This document shows, one piece after another, positions 60,045 through 64,000 of a stretch of 64,000 bases of DNA. The notes beneath the pieces are model-generated. The model saw only the letters and a list, made by a program, of their open reading frames with translations. It ran no database searches and was not told the origin of the DNA. The position numbers were made by a program, and so were the translations under genes. The stretch is from contig JAVVVE010000012.1 of assembly GCA_036652815.1 (NCBI GenBank), forward strand, positions 1 to 64,000. Reading direction: 5' to 3'. Within the stretch, counting starts at the first letter, position 1; the number at the start of each line of letters is the position of its first letter. The stretch comes from SZUA-378 sp036652815 (GTDB lineage Bacteria; Bacillota; Clostridia; Lachnospirales; Lachnospiraceae).

Positions 60045-60620
60045 TTAATAATTGATGCCTACAATTTTAAATTCTCCTTTTCCATCCTCATCAGAAAAAG
60101 TAATACTTGGTGCTGTGGCACTATCTTTGGATACCAGTACAAATCCTGCCATTGATGCCTCCAGTTTGCTAATATCTGCACTTGCGATAGAATCAATCAT
60201 GTCTTTGGTAAAAATAGTATCCGCTGAAATAGCAGTAAATTCTTCTTTCGTATTAACGATACCATCATTTTTGTCATAACTGGATACATAATTAGGGAAA
60301 ACCATCAGCTCTGCCAATCCCTGTATGTCTTGTTTGGCAACTATCTCCTGTACTTGTTGTGCAAATGCTTTGACTGCTTCCGGATCTGCATCAAAGTTTG
60401 CCAGACCACCTTCTGCGGTCGAAGCTGCTGTTGAAACTTTTTCCTCTGTTATCATCGTTTCTGTGACAGCTTCTGTAATCGATTGCGATTCCTCTGTCGG
60501 TACCTGCGTTGGTGCTTCTTTGCTAGAACCACACGCCACCATACTTCCCATCATCATAGTTACAATCAATACGATACCTGTTTTCTTAATTATCTTTACC
60601 CCATTTTTCTTTTTCATCAT
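60045..60620 (-). CDS. Putative lipoprotein of unknown function
   Basis: 191 residues. A Lys-rich start and hydrophobic stretch end at M27-V28-A29-C30, a lipobox, followed by a Thr/Ser/Glu-rich linker to about 65. The remainder (AVKAFAQQVQEIVAKQDIQGLAELMVFP...) looks like an NTF2-like or small alpha/beta sensor domain. The start ATG shares ATGA with the stop codon of katA, so the two are translationally coupled. Function unknown; linkage to katA hints at an envelope role in oxidative stress. Confidence 0.65.
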   Translation of the reverse strand: MMKKKNGVKIIKKTGIVLIVTMMMGSMVACGSSKEAPTQVPTEESQSITEAVTETMITEEKVSTAASTAEGGLANFDADPEAVKAFAQQVQEIVAKQDIQGLAELMVFPNYVSSYDKNDGIVNTKEEFTAISADTIFTKDMIDSIASADISKLEASMAGFVLVSKDSATAPSITFSDEDGKGEFKIVGINY

Positions 60621-62164
60621 CTTTTTTCTCTTCCTTTTTTATCTTTCGAACAGTCTATAGCAGGATCTAATGTCTTATCGATCAATTCCTGATGTGACAA
60701 GGTTGATAGCAACTTCACTTTTTCAAGATTAAGTCCCATGGCCTCGGTGATTCTACGTCCATATTCTTCGTCTGCGAGATAGCAGTGTACCGCATGGCGA
60801 TACTTAATATTCATAGTAACAGATGCTATGTTGCGTGCTGTATTATCGATTAAGAGTGCTCTCTTATCCTCTGTCATCAATCGGTAAAGTTCTCCCGGTG
60901 CACGGAAGCAATCATCTGTCGGATCGTTCTTTGGGTCATACGCATAAGCTGCTCCCGTCAAATCAAGTGCCGGCTCCATAACCTCCGGCTGTGCCGACCA
61001 CTCGCCCATGCTGTTTGGTGAATATCCCGGTTTTCCGCCATAATTACCATCTGTTCTCATAAAGCCATCTCTATGATAATCATGTACTTCGCATTTTGCA
61101 CGATTTACCGGTATCTGATTGCAATTAACACCAAGACGATAACGATGTGCATCCCCATAGACGAAAAGTCGTCCCTGTAAGAATTTATCCGGTGAAAAAC
61201 CAATGCCCGGAACCACATGTGCCGGTGTAAATGCTGATTGCTCTACTTCCGCAAAATAGTTCTCCGGATTACGGTTTAATTCCAGTACCCCTACTTCATG
61301 CAATGGAAACTCTTTGTGACGCCATATCTTAGTGATATCAAACGGATTCTCATAATGATGTTTGGCCTGTTCTTCGGTCATGATCTGTACATACATCGTC
61401 CAACGCGGATAGTCGCCTCGTTCAATCGCTTCATACAAGTCACGTCCATGGCTCTCTCGATCTTTAGCTATCACTGCTTCTGCTTCTGCATCCGTCAGAT
61501 TCTTAATGCCCTGTTGGGTATGGAAATGGAACTTGCACCAAACACGTTCATTCTTTTCATTGTAGAAGCTATAGGTATGCTCTCCAAATACATGCATATG
61601 ACGATAAGATGCCGGGATCCCACGATCTGACATAACGATCGTGATCTGATGCAATGCTTCCGGTAACATCGTCCAAAAATCCCAATTGTTCTGAGCAGAG
61701 CGCATATTAGTCTTAGGATCTCTTTTCACAGCACGATTCAAATCCGGGAAATTATGTACATCACGAATAAAAAATGTTGGTGTGTTATTGCCTACAAGAT
61801 CCCAGTTTCCCTCTTCTGTATAGAATTTGCAAGCAAATCCCCTGATATCTCTTTCTGCATCTGCTGCCCCACGTTCTCCTGCTACCGTTGAAAATCTTAC
61901 AAATAGATCGGTCTTTTGATTCGGCTGCAGCACTTTCGCTTTCGTCCATTGACTAATATCATGCGTAATCGTTAATGTTCCATAAGCACCACTGCCTTTT
62001 GCATGCATACGACGTTCCGGAATGACTTCTCTGTCAAAATGTGCTAATTTTTCCATAAGCCAGACATCCTGCATTAATACCGGTCCTCGTTCTCCTGCCG
62101 TTAGGGAATTCTCGTTTTCTGCAACCGGCGCTCCTACTTCGTTGGTTAATTTCTTTTGTTCCAT
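60617..62164 (-). CDS. katA: Monofunctional heme catalase
   Basis: 515 residues, clade 3 small-subunit size. Distal histidine region RRMHAKGSGAYGTL, the asparagine of the VGNNTPTFFIRD segment and the proximal tyrosine in RLFVYGDAHRYRLG are all intact, so it should dismutate hydrogen peroxide. AGGAGGAAATAAA precedes the ATG. A heme catalase is not universal in strict anaerobes; it implies heme synthesis or uptake and exposure to oxygen, for example at the mucosa. Confidence 0.95.
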   Translation of the reverse strand: MEQKKLTNEVGAPVAENENSLTAGERGPVLMQDVWLMEKLAHFDREVIPERRMHAKGSGAYGTLTITHDISQWTKAKVLQPNQKTDLFVRFSTVAGERGAADAERDIRGFACKFYTEEGNWDLVGNNTPTFFIRDVHNFPDLNRAVKRDPKTNMRSAQNNWDFWTMLPEALHQITIVMSDRGIPASYRHMHVFGEHTYSFYNEKNERVWCKFHFHTQQGIKNLTDAEAEAVIAKDRESHGRDLYEAIERGDYPRWTMYVQIMTEEQAKHHYENPFDITKIWRHKEFPLHEVGVLELNRNPENYFAEVEQSAFTPAHVVPGIGFSPDKFLQGRLFVYGDAHRYRLGVNCNQIPVNRAKCEVHDYHRDGFMRTDGNYGGKPGYSPNSMGEWSAQPEVMEPALDLTGAAYAYDPKNDPTDDCFRAPGELYRLMTEDKRALLIDNTARNIASVTMNIKYRHAVHCYLADEEYGRRITEAMGLNLEKVKLLSTLSHQELIDKTLDPAIDCSKDKKGREKR

Positions 62165-62193
62165 TTTATTTCCTCCTGTGTGAGTATTAATGT

Positions 62194-62220
62194 TAATATC
62201 AGTAATTGTTACTGATATTA
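62194..62220. promoter_or_regulatory. Perfect 12-bp inverted repeat over the katA promoter
   Basis: TAATATCAGTAA (62194-62205), spacer TTG, TTACTGATATTA (62209-62220). It covers the last part of the -10 box and the transcription start of katA, a classic repressor position. It does not match the PerR consensus (TTATAATNATTATAA). Confidence 0.7.
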
Positions 62221-62245
62221 TATTCCTCTTATTACTTCATGTCAA
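62217..62245 (-). promoter_or_regulatory. Consensus sigma-A promoter of katA
   Basis: Minus strand TTGACA (62240-62245), exactly 17 bases, TATAAT (62217-62222): a full match to consensus in both boxes. Such a strong promoter would need tight repression, consistent with the overlapping inverted repeat. Confidence 0.85.
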
Positions 62246-62357
62246 TTTATTTTTTGACAAAATAGGAATGAATAAAACAAAATAATCAATTGACAGAGCG
62301 TCCTTTTTTAGTAACAATAGACGTAGGTTAGTTACTAGCCAAAAAGGGGGAAACACA

Positions 62358-63599
62358 TTGATAAGTCGAAAAATCAAACCGGAAGAATTGAAGCGAACCA
62401 ATGAGCTATTTGCAATTGCATTTGAATTTGAAACAGATAACACACGTAGTGCCACACAAGTATACGAAGATGCCATAACGCATCCGCAGACAAGAGAGGA
62501 TGCGTATCCCGGTGAAAAATGGGCTGCTTTTGAAGAAGATAATGCTACCATGATGAGTTGCTTCTCTGCCATTCCTTATCCTATTCATTTTGACGCACAT
62601 CACTGCACCATGGTGGGCATCGGTGGAGTTGCTTCTCTTCCACAATATCGTCGTAGAGGTGGAATCCGTAGTTGCTTTGAAGCCGCTTTACCTGATATGT
62701 ATGCTCATGATGCAGCATTCTCTTACTTATATCCTTTTTCTACTGCATACTATCGTAAATTTGGTTATGAAATGTGCTGCGAACGTCTGCATTATCAGAT
62801 TCGTTTGGATGCTGTTCCACAGTTTTGTGTAACCGGCGACTGTATTTTACTGGAGCAGGAACTCATCCAAAAGGATGGCAGCATCCTTGCCAGTGTGAAA
62901 CAAGTCTACGAAGTATGGCAACATCGCTATAATCTGATGGTCGAAAATGAATCCTATGAATACGCATGGGTTTCAAAATCCAATCCTCCTAAGGATCAGT
63001 GTTTTAGTTATCTATACAAGGATCACACCGGGGTTGCCAAAGGTTATCTCTCTTTTGCCAAAAAAGATGAAGTAAATGGACGCAATCTGGTATGCTCCCG
63101 CTTTGTCTTTACAGACGTGGAGGGTTTTCTGGGACTCATGAATCTGGTACGCAGTTATGGATCAGATCACCAATATATTAGTTTTGAATTACCGACCGAC
63201 CAGGTAATCAGCGCACTTCTGCCAGAATGGTCGATGGGAGCAGGTACCTGCAGTAAAGCATATGCCGGCATGGTACGCGTCATTAACGTGGCTAAAGTAT
63301 TAAAGATGGCAGCATATCATGGCAGTGGTAACTTATCCATACAAATATCCGATGCTTTCATTCCTCAAAACAATCATACCTTTTTAGTTACATTTGAAAA
63401 TGGAAGTGCTATCGATGTATCAGCAACAGACCAACCTTTTGATATTGCACTTGGCATTGGCGATTTCTCACGTTTAATCGTAGGTGCTTATGATGCTGCG
63501 TCCATTGCTTTCATGCCTTTGGCTCAAATCAACACAGATTTAGAAAAACTTGCAAAGGTCTTCTATACAAAACCAACTTTATTGACCGAATATTTTTAG
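62358..63599 (+). CDS. Eis-like GNAT N-acetyltransferase
   Basis: 413 residues, starting with TTG at 62358 behind AAAGGGGG. The N-terminal GNAT domain has the acetyl-CoA loop VGIGGVASLPQYRRRGGIRS (about 78-97) and SYLYPFSTAYYRKFGYE; a second GNAT-like domain and a C-terminal sterol-carrier-like domain (ISDAFIPQNNHTFLVTFENG) complete the three-domain Eis architecture. Eis proteins acetylate lysines or amines, including aminoglycosides in mycobacteria; the target here is unknown. Divergent from katA. Confidence 0.88.
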   Translation: MISRKIKPEELKRTNELFAIAFEFETDNTRSATQVYEDAITHPQTREDAYPGEKWAAFEEDNATMMSCFSAIPYPIHFDAHHCTMVGIGGVASLPQYRRRGGIRSCFEAALPDMYAHDAAFSYLYPFSTAYYRKFGYEMCCERLHYQIRLDAVPQFCVTGDCILLEQELIQKDGSILASVKQVYEVWQHRYNLMVENESYEYAWVSKSNPPKDQCFSYLYKDHTGVAKGYLSFAKKDEVNGRNLVCSRFVFTDVEGFLGLMNLVRSYGSDHQYISFELPTDQVISALLPEWSMGAGTCSKAYAGMVRVINVAKVLKMAAYHGSGNLSIQISDAFIPQNNHTFLVTFENGSAIDVSATDQPFDIALGIGDFSRLIVGAYDAASIAFMPLAQINTDLEKLAKVFYTKPTLLTEYF

Positions 63600-63617
63600 T
63601 AACCTGTTTTCAGTAAC

Positions 63618-63657
63618 AAAAAGTCCCATAAACCGGCAAGGTTTACGGGACTTTTTT
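63618..63657. terminator. Bidirectional rho-independent terminator
   Basis: AAAAAGTCCCATAAACC pairs with GGTTTACGGGACTTTTT (one mismatch) around a short GGCAA loop, with A and T runs on its sides. It serves the Eis-like gene and the convergent binding-protein gene. Confidence 0.88.
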
Positions 63658-63668
63658 ATATCCTAAAA

Positions 63669-64000
63669 CTATTTTGTTGCTAAATAAGCTTCTAACTGGG
63701 TATTAGCTTCTGCCACTACTTTATCCATACCATTATCTTGTAATTTCTGTAAGAATTCCGGTAATGCAGTTGCAGGATCAACGGTACCTGTGCTCAATGA
63801 CAATGCATATTCTGCTGCCACATTTGCGAGGGCTCCCATTTCATTCTCTACATTAGTCTGGTCAAGTGCAAATCCCAAAACCGGAACTTCACCAGCCTTA
63901 CCATAGTATTCTTTGAATTTATCATAGAAATCTGTTCCCTGACCTTCTTGTGGAGGTAAGATAGTTACATTACCCATACCATTGGTCCAAGGTTGGTAAT
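63669..64000 (-). CDS. C-terminal part of an extracellular solute-binding lipoprotein (DUF3502 type)
   Basis: The frame is open to the right window edge and 110 codons are visible, beginning YQPWTNGMGNVTILPP. The segment with its glycine-rich start, FALDQTNVENEMGALANV and PATALPEFLQKLQDNGMDKVVAEANTQLEAYL resembles the C-terminal DUF3502 part of large family 1 solute-binding proteins of oligosaccharide transporters in Lachnospiraceae. The N-terminal lipobox and transport partners lie outside, so the substrate cannot be stated. Confidence 0.75.
   Translation of the reverse strand, partial: YQPWTNGMGNVTILPPQEGQGTDFYDKFKEYYGKAGEVPVLGFALDQTNVENEMGALANVAAEYALSLSTGTVDPATALPEFLQKLQDNGMDKVVAEANTQLEAYLATK

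Noticed and set aside
62194..62220. PerR box at katA
   Set aside because: The inverted repeat differs from the PerR consensus at most positions, so PerR is not assigned.
1..64000. tRNA, rRNA, CRISPR arrays, insertion sequences or prophage
   Set aside because: No tRNA-like cloverleaf, rRNA stretch, spaced direct-repeat array, transposase core or phage gene was recognised; the 12-bp and 21-bp repeats are in-frame coding repeats.

Overview
The window reads as chromosomal DNA of an anaerobic gut Firmicute, most likely a butyrate-forming Lachnospiraceae. The reasons are the moderately AT-rich sequence, strong AGGAGG-type ribosome binding sites, sigma-A type promoters, Gram-positive lipoproteins, the classical thl-crt-hbd-bcd-etfBA operon together with ptb-buk, and a glycyl-radical-enzyme microcompartment. 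I see no tRNA, rRNA, CRISPR array, insertion sequence or prophage. The window opens inside the tail of an Rpn-type nuclease gene and closes inside a DUF3502-type solute-binding lipoprotein gene.

Layout. (1) 1-2145: Rpn-family tail, a lipoprotein of unknown function, a CHASE-GGDEF cyclase. (2) 2312-4540: ptb-buk with promoter, operator-like repeat and bidirectional terminator. (3) 22181 down to 4499 (minus strand): one long operon encoding a glycyl-radical microcompartment of the fucose/rhamnose (GRM5) type. It holds two class II aldolases, the propanediol-dehydratase-like glycyl radical enzyme and its activase, PduU/V/P/L/N/S/T homologues, four further hexameric shell proteins, an alcohol dehydrogenase, a HbpS-like protein, a DeoR regulator, a rhamnulokinase and, last, a chemoreceptor. 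(4) 22182-34773 (minus): a HAD phosphatase, a sugar ABC transporter with two permeases, a YesN/YesM two-component system with its own binding protein, fucU and fucI, and a divergent AraC regulator at 35002. (5) 35939-41890 (minus): the butyryl-CoA operon. (6) 42079-46451: hpf, an SH3-NlpC/P60 wall hydrolase, trxB and an SDR, with a feature-rich intergenic gap at 42607-43099. (7) 46654-59978: the purine/urate catabolic cluster, as two divergent operons (ssnA-ygfK-xdh-hyuA leftwards, dpaL-ygeY-ygeW-arcC rightwards). (8) 60045-64000: a lipoprotein, a catalase with a consensus promoter and a long operator, an Eis-like acetyltransferase, and the partial binding protein.

How it fits together (inference from families). 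Fucose is imported, isomerised (FucU, FucI), phosphorylated and cleaved by aldolases into lactaldehyde and DHAP. Lactaldehyde is reduced to 1,2-propanediol, which the glycyl radical enzyme dehydrates inside the shell. Propionaldehyde is then disproportionated to propanol and propionyl-phosphate. No propionate kinase lies in the operon; the adjacent Ptb-Buk pair is the only acyl-phosphate/kinase module visible. Acetyl-CoA from glycolysis feeds the butyrate operon. The purine cluster would convert xanthine/urate-type substrates to pyruvate, ammonia and carbamoyl phosphate, with ATP from carbamate kinase. The points most worth a second look are a microcompartment hexamer gene with two well-placed start sites, a chemoreceptor translationally next to the microcompartment operon, a short activase without ferredoxin clusters, a DnaA-box cluster away from dnaA, a WalR-type site at a wall hydrolase, and a perfect 12-bp repeat over the catalase promoter.
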